The translations under genes and the position numbers were made by a program. From NCBI GenBank assembly GCA_903898715.1, contig CAIUGL010000182.1:1-45550 (forward strand): 45,550 bases of DNA, read 5' to 3'. The DNA comes from an uncultured Cytophagaceae bacterium. GTDB lineage: Bacteria > Bacteroidota > Bacteroidia > Cytophagales > Spirosomataceae. Below, piece by piece: positions 34,456 to 43,747 of this stretch; the stretch's first letter is position 1, and each line of letters opens with the position of its first letter. Below the pieces are notes generated by a model. It had not been told where the DNA came from and searched no databases. It was given only the letters and a program-made list of their open reading frames with translations.

Positions 34456-35148
34456 ATGATCCCGGAAAATTTCGAAAAATCACTTCTTCCTTTATCTCTT
34501 GACGAAAGACTTGCCCAAATCGCGCTTCTTTTTCAAGGTAAAAAATTGGTATTTTCTACCTCATTTGGACAAGAAGACCAAGCGATTACTTACGCCATCG
34601 CTTCGCAAAAATTAGCCATAGAAATTTTTACGTTAGATACCGGTCGGCAATTTCAAGAGTCCTATGAACTCATCGACCTAACAGTCAAAAAATTAGGATT
34701 CAACCTGACCACCTTTTTCCCGCAAACAGCTGCCGTGGAAGAACTCGTAGCTAAAAAAGGGTTTAACTCTTTCTACGCATCGGTCGAAAACCGGAAGGAA
34801 TGTTGTTTCATACGCAAAATTGAACCTTTAAACCGAGCACTTCAAGGTGCAGATGTGTGGATTACTGGGTTGCGCGCCGAACAATCAGAGAATCGGGCGG
34901 ACATGCCCATGATTGAGTGGGATGCGCAGAAGAACCTATATAAAATCAATCCACTGATTGATTGGTCTTTTGAAACCCTTGAAAAATACTTAACTGAACA
35001 TAAAATACCCCAAAACCCACTACATAAAAAAGGGTTTGTATCGATCGGATGTGCGCCATGCACGCGTGCGATCAGTGAAGGTGAACATCCCCGCGCAGGT
35101 CGCTGGTGGTGGGAGAATTCACAAAAAGAATGTGGTTTACACGCCTAA
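34456..35148 (+). CDS. cysH: adenylyl-sulfate (APS) reductase, iron-sulfur type
   Basis: Reduces activated sulfate to sulfite with thioredoxin or glutaredoxin as electron donor. It has 230 residues. SFGQEDQAITYAI and LDTGRQFQESYEL form the nucleotide-binding core. Two cysteine pairs are present: ECCFIRKIEPL near residue 115 and IGCAPCTRAI near 198, the CC...CxxC pattern that holds a 4Fe-4S cluster and identifies APS rather than PAPS as the substrate. The catalytic Cys is expected in the tail, ENSQKECGLHA. It is first of cysH-cysD-cysN. No APS kinase (cysC) is seen, in agreement with direct APS reduction. Confidence 0.95.
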   Translation: MIPENFEKSLLPLSLDERLAQIALLFQGKKLVFSTSFGQEDQAITYAIASQKLAIEIFTLDTGRQFQESYELIDLTVKKLGFNLTTFFPQTAAVEELVAKKGFNSFYASVENRKECCFIRKIEPLNRALQGADVWITGLRAEQSENRADMPMIEWDAQKNLYKINPLIDWSFETLEKYLTEHKIPQNPLHKKGFVSIGCAPCTRAISEGEHPRAGRWWWENSQKECGLHA

Positions 35149-35157
35149 TAGTTGTTT

Positions 35158-36072
35158 ATGAATACGTACCAAGATAAAATCGGCCATTTCCCGCGTCAGC
35201 TTGAAGATGAGTCCATATACATTATGCGTGAGGTTGCGGCACAATTTGAACGCCCTGCCTTGCTTTTTTCAGGTGGAAAAGATTCCATTACGCTGGTTCG
35301 TTTAGCCCAAAAGGCATTCTTTCCAGGTAAAATTCCATTCCCGCTCGTGCACATTGACACAGGCCACAACTTTCCAGAAACAATCGAATTTCGCGATTGG
35401 TTAGCCAAAGAAACTGGGGCCGAATTAATTGTACGTTATGTGCAAGATTCGATCGACCAAGGGAAAGCCAAAGAAGAAACAGGCAAATATGCCTCGCGAA
35501 ATGTCTTGCAAACCGTAACGCTGTTAGATACGATTGAAGAATTTAAGTTTGATGCATGTATTGGCGGCGCACGCCGTGATGAAGAAAAAGCTCGCGCCAA
35601 AGAACGGATCTTCTCAGTTCGCGACGACTTCGGACAATGGGATGCGAAACGCCAACGCCCCGAATTATTTGACATGTTGAATGGCCGCATTGCCGTAGGT
35701 GAAAATGTGCGCGTTTTCCCGATCTCCAACTGGACTGAATTAGATGTTTGGAACTACATCAAGGAAGAAAAAATGGAAATTCCATCCATCTATTTTTCGC
35801 ACAAACGTCAAGTAATTGAGCGTGACGGCATGCTTTGGGCTGATTCCGAACACCTTAATAAAGAAGCAGACGAGATTCCATTTGAAGCGACAGTTCGATT
35901 CCGCACCGTAGGCGACATGACCTGCACCGCAGCGGTTGCTTCCGATGCTACCGAAATCGATGTCATCATCGAAGAAATTCTTTCAGCCGAAATTTCGGAA
36001 CGTGGCGCCCGCATCGACGATAAACGTTCGGAAGCAGCGATGGAAAAAAGGAAACAACAGGGGTATTTTTAA
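35158..36072 (+). CDS. cysD: sulfate adenylyltransferase small subunit
   Basis: Catalytic subunit of ATP sulfurylase that forms APS from sulfate and ATP with help from the GTPase CysN. The start at ATG 35158 gives MNTYQDKIGHFPRQLEDES and 304 residues; a TTG two codons earlier is not preferred. The PP-loop motif is ALLFSGGKDSITL, followed by FPLVHIDTGHNFPETIEF, CIGGARRDEEKARAKER and FPISNWTELDVWNYI. The end RIDDKRSEAAMEKRKQQGYF is the family C-terminus. It sits 9 bases after cysH and 17 bases before cysN. Confidence 0.96.
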   Translation: MNTYQDKIGHFPRQLEDESIYIMREVAAQFERPALLFSGGKDSITLVRLAQKAFFPGKIPFPLVHIDTGHNFPETIEFRDWLAKETGAELIVRYVQDSIDQGKAKEETGKYASRNVLQTVTLLDTIEEFKFDACIGGARRDEEKARAKERIFSVRDDFGQWDAKRQRPELFDMLNGRIAVGENVRVFPISNWTELDVWNYIKEEKMEIPSIYFSHKRQVIERDGMLWADSEHLNKEADEIPFEATVRFRTVGDMTCTAAVASDATEIDVIIEEILSAEISERGARIDDKRSEAAMEKRKQQGYF

Positions 36073-36089
36073 TCAAGCGAAGAAAGACA

Positions 36090-37340
36090 ATGGATATATT
36101 ACGCATAGCAACTGCCGGTTCTGTTGATGACGGGAAAAGCACCTTGATCGGTCGTTTATTATATGAGACCAACTCAATTACCAAAGATAAAATTGAAGCA
36201 CTCGAAACTGCTTCGAAACGCAAAGGGCTTGATTTCTTAGACCTTTCGCTATTGACAGACGGCCTTATCGCAGAACGCGAGCAAGGAATCACCATCGACG
36301 TAGCGCATATTTATTTCTCTACCCCTACTCGTAAATACATCATTGCCGACACCCCGGGGCACGTGGAATATACCCGAAACATGGTAACAGGGGCTTCCAA
36401 TGCCAAAGTTTCCTTAATTCTAGTGGACGCGCGTCAAGGATTAGTCGAACAAACGGCACGCCACTTGTCGATCGCGGCCATGCTGCGCATTCCCAAAGTG
36501 ATTATTTGTATCAACAAAATGGATTTGGTTCAATACCAAGAATCCACTTTTGAGGAAATAAAAGCCAGTTTAACCGAACTCGTAGCACAGACAACATTCG
36601 AAGGACAAGAAGTTAGTTTCCTACCCATCTCATCATTATACGGTCAAAATATCACGACCAAAGCAGAACACATGCCTTGGTTTACAGGCAATACGCTATT
36701 AGGCGAATTAGAGGCTTTTGAATATGCGGAGACATTGGCACATGCGCCAGCTCGTTTTCCGGTACAGTTTGTCGTTAGACCCATGACCGAAGCCTACCAC
36801 GATTTCCGTGGTTACGCAGGTAAAATAAGTTCTGGTACGTTCCAAGTAGGCGATGCAATTCGCGTATTACCCACGGGCCAAGAGAGCACCATTGCGACGA
36901 TCGAAAAATTTGAAACAAAATTATCGAGTGCCATTGCTGGCGATTCGGTGGTGATTACTTTATCTACCGACATCGATATTTCACGTGGGAATACGATTGT
37001 TTTGGCCAACGATTCCGCTGCACCGCAATTGAAAGATTTTTCGGCACAGGTTTGTTGGCTTGATCACCAAGCACTTACTCCAGGGAAAACGTATTTATTA
37101 CAGCACGGTATCAACATCACCAAGGCGAAGATTTCCCAAATCACTGAACGTCTGGACGTTGTCGCTCAAACGGCCACAGAAGGTGTAGATTCCTTGAAAC
37201 TGAATGAAATTGGGCGCATTGCGTTGCGTACGGCACAACCGATTAGCGCAGATGTCTATGCAAAAAACCCATCCAATGGGGCCTTTATTTTGATCGATGA
37301 ATTTTCGAATTCAACGGTTGGCGTAGGGTTCGTTCAATAA
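36090..37340 (+). CDS. cysN: sulfate adenylyltransferase large subunit (GTPase)
   Basis: GTPase subunit of ATP sulfurylase; GTP hydrolysis drives APS formation by CysD. It has 416 residues, without the CysC kinase extension found in CysNC fusions. The P-loop is GSVDDGKSTLIGRLLYE, switch I/II motifs are DGLIAEREQGITIDVAHIYF and DTPGHVEYTRNM, and the base motif is CINKMDLV. Two beta-barrel domains follow (about 215-410), as in EF-Tu-like proteins. It is last of the cys operon and faces crtZ across a 3-base gap. Confidence 0.95.
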   Translation: MDILRIATAGSVDDGKSTLIGRLLYETNSITKDKIEALETASKRKGLDFLDLSLLTDGLIAEREQGITIDVAHIYFSTPTRKYIIADTPGHVEYTRNMVTGASNAKVSLILVDARQGLVEQTARHLSIAAMLRIPKVIICINKMDLVQYQESTFEEIKASLTELVAQTTFEGQEVSFLPISSLYGQNITTKAEHMPWFTGNTLLGELEAFEYAETLAHAPARFPVQFVVRPMTEAYHDFRGYAGKISSGTFQVGDAIRVLPTGQESTIATIEKFETKLSSAIAGDSVVITLSTDIDISRGNTIVLANDSAAPQLKDFSAQVCWLDHQALTPGKTYLLQHGINITKAKISQITERLDVVAQTATEGVDSLKLNEIGRIALRTAQPISADVYAKNPSNGAFILIDEFSNSTVGVGFVQ

Positions 37341-37343
37341 AAC

Positions 37344-37775
37344 TTATTGAAATTTCTTAGGGGCGTACAGGAAACCAAAAGCCTGTGCGCCTTCTTTCGT
37401 ATGTACTTCATGGTGCACATAATGCGCTTTCATAATGCGCTTCATGTACCGACTCGTCGCTTTGTATTTAATTTTGATCCGACGATGCACGATAATGTCG
37501 TGGAAAATAAAATAGAAGATTCCGTAAGTCGCAATGCCTAAACCGATATAAAACAAGGGCCAAAGCTCAGGAATCTCAGCTCCTGCAATGATCGTAAGTG
37601 TAGATGAAATACCAAAAACAACCGAGAATAAATCGTTTTTCTCAACCGGATCATGATGATGTACATGATGTGACTGATGCCAGCGCCACATAAAACCATG
37701 CATGATGTACTTATGCGTCAACCACGCGACGCCTTCCATTCCGATAAAAGTAACCAACCACAAGAGAATTCCCAT
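37344..37775 (-). CDS. crtZ: beta-carotene hydroxylase
   Basis: Membrane di-iron hydroxylase that adds hydroxyl groups to the ionone rings of beta-carotene to give zeaxanthin-type pigments. It has 143 residues. The histidine clusters of the fatty acid hydroxylase superfamily are present: HKYIMHGF, HQSHHVHHHDP, FHDIIVHRR and HYVHHEVH. Membrane segments lie at about 1-19, 50-68 and 72-90. It is isolated from other carotenoid genes here. It implies a pigmented organism. The start at ATG 37775 gives MGILLWLVTFIGMEGVAWLT. Confidence 0.93.
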   Translation of the reverse strand: MGILLWLVTFIGMEGVAWLTHKYIMHGFMWRWHQSHHVHHHDPVEKNDLFSVVFGISSTLTIIAGAEIPELWPLFYIGLGIATYGIFYFIFHDIIVHRRIKIKYKATSRYMKRIMKAHYVHHEVHTKEGAQAFGFLYAPKKFQ

Positions 37776-37798
37776 TTGAAACTTTTTGAATTTTAACC

Positions 37799-37806
37799 CA
37801 AAATTA
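37799..37806 (-). promoter_or_regulatory. -7 promoter box of crtZ
   Basis: Read leftward, TAATTTTG matches TAnnTTTG, 23 bases before the crtZ start. The -33 box is not clear. Confidence 0.45.
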
Positions 37807-37853
37807 CACGGAATTGTTTTAAAAATCGACCGCCTCCTTTGGCATAATTCAAT

Positions 37854-37861
37854 TATCTTTG
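37854..37861 (+). promoter_or_regulatory. -7 promoter box of the valS run
   Basis: TATCTTTG is a perfect TAnnTTTG, 27 bases upstream of the valS start. No T-box or other leader structure is apparent in the 113-base gap. Confidence 0.5.
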
Positions 37862-37888
37862 TAGGCTATAAATGACCGCATTGCTTTT

Positions 37889-40513
37889 ATGATTGATAAA
37901 AATTACGCCCCCCAGGAAATCGAACAAAAATGGTACGCTTATTGGTTGGAGAATAAGGTCTTCGCTTCGAAACCTAACCCAGCAAAAGAAGCGTATTCCA
38001 TCGTCATTCCGCCACCCAATGTCACCGGGGTGTTGCACATGGGGCACATGTTGAATAATACGATTCAAGATGTTTTAATCAGAAAAGCACGCATGGAAGG
38101 CAAAGAGGCTTGTTGGGTCCCTGGAACCGACCACGCCTCCATCGCCACAGAAGCAAAGGTCGTAGCCATGCTGAAGGAAAAAGGCATTGAGAAAAAAGAC
38201 ATTACCCGCGAAGAATTCTTGAAACATGCCTTCGAATGGAAGGACAAATACGGCGGAATAATCCTCGACCAATTAAAGAAATTAGGTGCTTCATGTGACT
38301 GGGATCGTACCCGATTTACGATGGAACCATCTTTGTATGAGGCAGTTATAGACACCTTTGTGCGTTTATACAACAAGGGTTTGATTTACCGTGGTGTCCG
38401 AATGGTCAACTGGGATCCGCAGGGAAAAACAGCTTTGTCGGACGAGGAAGTGATTTACAAAGATGTTCAGGCCAAATTATACCATATCCAATATCCTTTA
38501 GTGGACGGCTCTGGATTTGTGACGATTGCCACAACCCGACCAGAAACCATCATGGCCGATGCCGCCATTTGCGTTAATCCAGCGGACGAACGCTATGTTC
38601 ATTTACATGGAAAAAAGGTGCGTATTCCATTAATCGATCGTGAAATCAGCATCATCCCAGATGAATATGTGACGCTGGATTTTGGAACAGGTTGCCTAAA
38701 AGTAACCCCTGCCCATGATTTAAATGACTACGAATTAGGCTTGAAACACAAATTACCTGTCATCGATATCTTGAATGACGATGGTACATTAAATGAAAAG
38801 GCGGTATTATTTGTGGGCGTTGATCGTTTCGAAGCCCGTAAACGTATCTTTAAGCAATTAACCGCAGAAGGTTATTTAGTCAAAACGGACGAATACAAAT
38901 CGACCGTAGGGACTTCCGAGCGTACAGGTGCGGTCATCGAACCGAAATTATCCTTGCAATGGTTCATGAAAATGGAAGAGTTGGCAAAGCCAGCATTGGA
39001 TAATGTCATGAATGACAACATTCAATTACACCCTGCCAAATTCAAAAATACGTACCGTTCATGGATGGAAAATGTGCGTGACTGGTGTATATCAAGACAG
39101 TTGTGGTGGGGCCAACAAATCCCTGCGTTTTACATGGAGGATGGCACAGTGATTGTGGCCAAAGACAAAAAAGAAGCTTTGCGTATCGCGCGAGATAAAT
39201 ACCAATTATTCGCTTTGGTCGAAGATGATTTGACGCAAGATCCGGATGTTTTGGATACATGGTTTTCATCATGGTTATGGCCAATTTCGGTATTTGACGG
39301 AATTGAAAACCCTAATAATGAGGAAATCAATTACTACTACCCGACCAATGATTTAGTTACGGGACCCGATATTTTATTCTTCTGGGTAGCTCGTATGATT
39401 ATGGCGGGATATGAATGGCGGGATGAATTGCCATTTAAAAACGTCTATTTAACTGGTATTGTTCGGGATAAACAAGGACGCAAAATGTCCAAATCACTCG
39501 GCAATTCACCTGATCCTTTGGAGTTAATTGAGCGTTTTGGTGCGGATGGAGTTCGTTCAGGTTTATTGTTTTCGGCTCCGGCTGGAAATGACTTGTTGTT
39601 CGATGACAAATTATGTGAGCAAGGAAGAAACTTCTCGAATAAAATATGGAATGCATTCCGCCTGTTAAAAGGTTTGGAGGTTGTTCCTGGAGCTTCATTG
39701 CCAGAGCATACCTTGGCGACCGCATGGTTCGAATCCAAATTAAGCCAAACGATTATTGACGTTCAAGACCACTTCAGTAAGTTCCGTATTTCAGACGCAT
39801 TGCTAAGTATTTACAACTTGGTGTGGGATGATTTCTGCGGTAAGTATTTGGAGATCATTAAGCCAGCTTATCAAAGCCCAATTCACGCAGACACCTTGCA
39901 GGCGGCATTGGGATTATTTGATTCTCTAATGCGCTTAATGCATCCATACATGCCATTCATCACGGAGGAAATCTGGCAATCTATTGCCCCTAGAAGCGTA
40001 AATGGCACTATTTGCACAGCCGAGTACCCTACAGCGGGCAAAGTTGACGAAGCTTTAGTCGCGCAATTTAATGTCGTGTTTGAGGTCGTAACGAAGGTGC
40101 GAGAGATTCGTAATTCGAAGCAATTATCACCAAAATTAGCTTTACCACTTTGCATTAAATCAGAACAACCTTTGGCCTATGCGGCAGTTGAAGCCATCAT
40201 GTTAAAATTGGCCAATTTAGAATCGATTAGTTTTATTACAGAACCGATTGCAGATGCGCAGACCTTTGTGGTGAAGTCGGACCAGTTCTTTGTTCCGATG
40301 GCAAACGATGAAGATCCGGCGGTTTTAAAGGCTGAATCTCAAAAGGAATTGGACTATTTGCTAGGCTTTAAGAAATCAGTTGAGGCAAAATTGGCAAATG
40401 AAAAATTCGTTCAAAATGCAAAAGGGGATTTAGTGGAGCGTGAGCGCCAAAAGCTATCTGATGCGGAGAATAAAATCAAATCGTTGCAAGAACTTTTAGC
40501 ACGTTTGGGATAA
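37889..40513 (+). CDS. valS: valyl-tRNA synthetase
   Basis: Class I synthetase of 874 residues that charges tRNA-Val and edits misactivated threonine. The HIGH-type motif reads PPPNVTGVLHMGHMLN (about 42-57), the KMSKS motif is GRKMSKSLGNSPDP near 530, and WVPGTDHASIATEAKV is the ValS-specific region. The editing CP1 domain contains TIATTRPETIMADAA and GTGCLKVTPAHDLNDY. The C-terminal 60 residues are a coiled-coil tRNA-binding arm (LDYLLGFKKSVEAKLANEKF and onwards). The stop codon overlaps the ATG of the next gene by one base. Confidence 0.98.
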   Translation: MIDKNYAPQEIEQKWYAYWLENKVFASKPNPAKEAYSIVIPPPNVTGVLHMGHMLNNTIQDVLIRKARMEGKEACWVPGTDHASIATEAKVVAMLKEKGIEKKDITREEFLKHAFEWKDKYGGIILDQLKKLGASCDWDRTRFTMEPSLYEAVIDTFVRLYNKGLIYRGVRMVNWDPQGKTALSDEEVIYKDVQAKLYHIQYPLVDGSGFVTIATTRPETIMADAAICVNPADERYVHLHGKKVRIPLIDREISIIPDEYVTLDFGTGCLKVTPAHDLNDYELGLKHKLPVIDILNDDGTLNEKAVLFVGVDRFEARKRIFKQLTAEGYLVKTDEYKSTVGTSERTGAVIEPKLSLQWFMKMEELAKPALDNVMNDNIQLHPAKFKNTYRSWMENVRDWCISRQLWWGQQIPAFYMEDGTVIVAKDKKEALRIARDKYQLFALVEDDLTQDPDVLDTWFSSWLWPISVFDGIENPNNEEINYYYPTNDLVTGPDILFFWVARMIMAGYEWRDELPFKNVYLTGIVRDKQGRKMSKSLGNSPDPLELIERFGADGVRSGLLFSAPAGNDLLFDDKLCEQGRNFSNKIWNAFRLLKGLEVVPGASLPEHTLATAWFESKLSQTIIDVQDHFSKFRISDALLSIYNLVWDDFCGKYLEIIKPAYQSPIHADTLQAALGLFDSLMRLMHPYMPFITEEIWQSIAPRSVNGTICTAEYPTAGKVDEALVAQFNVVFEVVTKVREIRNSKQLSPKLALPLCIKSEQPLAYAAVEAIMLKLANLESISFITEPIADAQTFVVKSDQFFVPMANDEDPAVLKAESQKELDYLLGFKKSVEAKLANEKFVQNAKGDLVERERQKLSDAENKIKSLQELLARLG

Positions 40514-41532
40514 TGAAACGTTGGATTGGGCTATTTATCGGTTTATGCTTAGCATCCTGTTCTTCCAAAGAAGAAGAAGTAGTCACATCATTGCCTGATA
40601 TCAAATGGGACATGCAGCGATTGGACCGAGCGATTGCACTAGCTTCATCAGAAGTAGCGATTGATTCCATACTCAAAAAACACCCGGAATTGGGGATTGG
40701 CTATTTCAGCTGTCCGCCTGAAAAAACGCCATTGCTGGCGCGCGATTTATACCAACTATTCAAAAATCCTGCGTTGCGAAAATTTTACGATCAGAGCCAA
40801 GATAGTAGTTTCTTTGGAGGGGATCGTCTAGAGAAAGAGTTGAAAATTGCTTTCCAGCGTGTGCAAAAGGAGTTTCCGGGGATGAAGACGCCAAAAATCA
40901 GAACAGTCTTTTCGGGATTCGGAGGATTGGGAAGTGAATTTACAGCCCAACATCTGCAAGTAACGGATTCGCTGATCGTGATTGGCTTGGATTTTTTCAT
41001 GGGGAAAAAGGGTTTGTATCTACCTCCAAATGTGTATGATTATCAATTGCGCCGACTGGAACCTCGCGCGTTAGTAGGTCAGGTTATGCTTCAATATTCT
41101 GCGTTTTTAAATAAGCAAAATGAGGAAGACCACACCTTGCTGAGTGACATGATTTGGTATGGAAAGGGCTATGCGTTTACCAAAACGATCGTTCCTGAAG
41201 TTGCCGACAGCCTTCTGTTTGGCTATACGGCGCAAGAGTTGCTCGAGACAAATGCCTTTCAAAAACAGGTTTGGGAACATTTTATTGATAAGAAGTTATT
41301 GTTCAATAAAGAGGAATTAATGAAAAGTAAGTATTTAGGTGAGCGCCCTAAAACACCAGAAATTGGTCCAGCATGTCCGGGTTCAATCGGTCGCTGGGTA
41401 GGCTATACGATTGTACAGCATTATTGGGCCGCTAATCCAAAGCTCAGCATATCAAAAATTATGGCAGATCAGGATTTTAATCGCATATTTTTAAAGTCGG
41501 CCTACCGAGGTGAGCCATTAACGAGTAATTAG
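40513..41532 (+). CDS. GldB-family gliding motility lipoprotein
   Basis: Lipoprotein of 339 residues with lipobox LCLASC (Cys16). The body matches what I know of GldB proteins: an N-terminal segment DIKWDMQRLDRAI, GYFSCPPEKTPLL, the central FSGFGGLGSEFTA and LIVIGLDFFMGKKGLYLPPNVYDY-type stretch, then IVQHYWAANPKLSISKIMAD. In gliding Bacteroidota, GldB is needed for movement and for type IX secretion, probably at the inner face of the envelope. The assignment is by pattern recognition and is likely but not certain, so no symbol is given. It is joined to valS by a TAATG overlap and lies 2 bases before an ABC exporter. Confidence 0.75.
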   Translation: MKRWIGLFIGLCLASCSSKEEEVVTSLPDIKWDMQRLDRAIALASSEVAIDSILKKHPELGIGYFSCPPEKTPLLARDLYQLFKNPALRKFYDQSQDSSFFGGDRLEKELKIAFQRVQKEFPGMKTPKIRTVFSGFGGLGSEFTAQHLQVTDSLIVIGLDFFMGKKGLYLPPNVYDYQLRRLEPRALVGQVMLQYSAFLNKQNEEDHTLLSDMIWYGKGYAFTKTIVPEVADSLLFGYTAQELLETNAFQKQVWEHFIDKKLLFNKEELMKSKYLGERPKTPEIGPACPGSIGRWVGYTIVQHYWAANPKLSISKIMADQDFNRIFLKSAYRGEPLTSN

Positions 41533-41534
41533 GC

Positions 41535-43340
41535 ATGGCAAAACGACACGAGAAAATGGGTGCGGGAGTTGATCCCAAAGATAAAGTCAAGGTAGACAAG
41601 AAGGGCTTAGAAAAGGCCTTGAAAATATTCCGCTTTGTCATTCCATACAAATGGACATTTGGTTTTGGGATGATGTTCTTGTTGCTGTCGAATTTAACGA
41701 CGATGAGTTTCCCTTTGTTGATTGGGGAAATGACAAAGGTGATAGAAGGAAAATCCAAGTACTTGATTAATGAAGTGACTATTTTCTTCTTTGCCATTTT
41801 GATTGTGCAGGCTATCTTATCGTTTATACGTATTTATACATTTGCGCAAGTTTCGGAAAAATCGATGCGGGATGTTCGTCAAACGCTGTATGCGAAAATC
41901 ATCACCATGCCTATTTTTCATTTTGAAAAACGGCGTGTGGGGGAATTGATGAGTCGAATCACATCGGATATCACGCAATTGCAAGATGTGCTATCGATAA
42001 CCTTAGCCGAATTTTTTCGTCAGATATTCACGTTAATTGGGGGTATTGCCTTAATCACGTATTTATCATGGAAGTTGACACTATTCATGTTGGCCACCTT
42101 CCCTGTCTTGGTTATTGCTGCTATCGTTTTTGGCAAGTTTATCCGCAAGATCTCGAAAAAGTCGCAGGATGAATTAGCTGAAACTAACATCATTGTGGAG
42201 GAAACGTTTCAATCGATTCAAGCGGTTAAATCCTTTACGAATGAGTCGTATGAAGTGAACCGATATACACAATCGCTAAATAAGGTTATTGAGGCGGCAT
42301 TAAAGGCGGCCACGATGCGTGGAGCTTTTGTGAGTTTTGTGATTTTTGCCTTGTTTGGAGGGATTGTCGGGGTTGTTTGGTATGGCGCTCAGTTGGTTGC
42401 TCAGGGGGATATGATCTTAGCAGATTTGTTAACCTTTATATTTTACACGGCGTTTATTGGAGGATCCGTGGGTGGCTTAGGGGATATTTATGCGCAGTTA
42501 CAAAAAACGATAGGTGCATCAGATCGTATATTGGAAATATTGGAAGATCCTTCTGAGGTACATTTAGCGGATGAAGCTAAGGAGGCTTCAATTGAATTTG
42601 GCACCATAGAGCTCAAAAACATACACTTTTCGTATCCGAGTAGGCCTTCGGTGGAAATTTTGAAGGGAATTTCGATACGTATTGAACCGGGTCAAAAGGT
42701 AGCGATTGTGGGTACTTCTGGAACGGGGAAATCGACATTGGCTCAATTAATGATGCGATTCTATGAGCCTAATTCGGGAGAAATTGAATTAAATGGCACG
42801 AATATCAATGCATATTCGGTAAATGCGTGGCGAAAGATGTTGGCTCTTGTCCCTCAGGAAGTATTATTATTTGGAGGAAGTATCCGTGAAAATATTGCAT
42901 ATGGCAAACCGGGTGCTACACAAGCTGAAATTGAACGTGCGGCAGAGCAGGCGTATGCCCGTGAATTTATTGAGTCGTTCCCGGAGAAATGGGATACGTT
43001 GGTGGGTGAGCGCGGCGTTAAATTGTCAGGAGGCCAGCGCCAGCGGATTGCGATTGCGCGAGCCATATTAAAGGATCCTAAGTTTTTATTGTTGGACGAA
43101 GCTACGAGTGCCTTGGACTCTGAATCCGAGAAATGGGTGCAGTCGGCCTTAGAGGAATTAATGAAAAATAGGACAAGTTTAATCATTGCGCATCGGTTGT
43201 CGACGATTCGTTCGGCGGATCAAATTATCGTGATGGAGTCAGGCAAAATTGTAGAGGCTGGAACGCATGAGGAACTGCTTGCAAAGAAGCAAAGTGTTTA
43301 CCGTAAAATGGTATCGTTACAAACAGAACATTTAGGATGA
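41535..43340 (+). CDS. ABC exporter, fused permease and ATPase
   Basis: Half-transporter of 601 residues working as a dimer in the inner membrane, of the MsbA/LmrA/BmrA type. Six membrane segments lie between about 37 and 330, including FGFGMMFLLLSNLTTMSFPLLI and FVSFVIFALFGGIVGVVWYGA. The nucleotide domain (about 355-600) has Walker A VGTSGTGKST, Q-loop LVPQEVLLF, signature LSGGQRQRIAIARAIL, Walker B FLLLDEATSALDSESE and the switch His in IAHRLSTI. The substrate is unknown; lipid or drug export is common for the class. It overlaps the next gene by the ATGA start-stop pair. Confidence 0.93.
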   Translation: MAKRHEKMGAGVDPKDKVKVDKKGLEKALKIFRFVIPYKWTFGFGMMFLLLSNLTTMSFPLLIGEMTKVIEGKSKYLINEVTIFFFAILIVQAILSFIRIYTFAQVSEKSMRDVRQTLYAKIITMPIFHFEKRRVGELMSRITSDITQLQDVLSITLAEFFRQIFTLIGGIALITYLSWKLTLFMLATFPVLVIAAIVFGKFIRKISKKSQDELAETNIIVEETFQSIQAVKSFTNESYEVNRYTQSLNKVIEAALKAATMRGAFVSFVIFALFGGIVGVVWYGAQLVAQGDMILADLLTFIFYTAFIGGSVGGLGDIYAQLQKTIGASDRILEILEDPSEVHLADEAKEASIEFGTIELKNIHFSYPSRPSVEILKGISIRIEPGQKVAIVGTSGTGKSTLAQLMMRFYEPNSGEIELNGTNINAYSVNAWRKMLALVPQEVLLFGGSIRENIAYGKPGATQAEIERAAEQAYAREFIESFPEKWDTLVGERGVKLSGGQRQRIAIARAILKDPKFLLLDEATSALDSESEKWVQSALEELMKNRTSLIIAHRLSTIRSADQIIVMESGKIVEAGTHEELLAKKQSVYRKMVSLQTEHLG

Positions 43341-43747
43341 CAAAGTTAGCTGCCTTTTCGTTACGAAATACCCCATGCCGAGAGGCGGTGCTACGCGCAT
43401 TTGAGGATGCTGGATATGCCTTAAGTCAGGGAGATATTGAGCAACATTTGTTATCGCATTTTGATCGGGTTACCATTTACAGAACATTAAAAACCTTCTT
43501 GACATCTGGAATGATCCATAAAGTTTTAGATGATCAGGGTAGTATTAAATATGCTTTGTGCAAAACAGTTTGTCAGCATGAGGGTCATCAGCATGATCAT
43601 GTGCATTTCAAATGTGTCCAATGTGGGCAGACCACGTGTTTGGAAACGGTGCATATCCCAAATATTCCATTACCGGAACACTTTATCAAGCAGGAGAGTA
43701 ATTTATTGATTCAAGGTATCTGTAAGCCATGTAGTTTACAGGGATAG
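43337..43747 (+). CDS. Fur family transcriptional regulator
   Basis: Metal-responsive repressor of 136 residues. The N-terminal winged helix (about 8-75) contains NTPCREAVLRAF, SQGDIEQHLLSHFDRVTIYR and TLKTFLTSGMIHKV, with the recognition helix RVTIYRTL. The C-terminal half has the metal-rich CQHEGHQHDHVHFKCVQCGQ and two CxxC pairs (CVQC and CKPC) that should hold a structural zinc. Whether it senses iron, zinc or peroxide cannot be told; the Zur and Fur branches both remain possible. It is last of the valS-gldB-like-ABC run and may regulate the exporter just upstream. It overlaps the convergent gene by 12 bases. Confidence 0.92.
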   Translation: MTKLAAFSLRNTPCREAVLRAFEDAGYALSQGDIEQHLLSHFDRVTIYRTLKTFLTSGMIHKVLDDQGSIKYALCKTVCQHEGHQHDHVHFKCVQCGQTTCLETVHIPNIPLPEHFIKQESNLLIQGICKPCSLQG

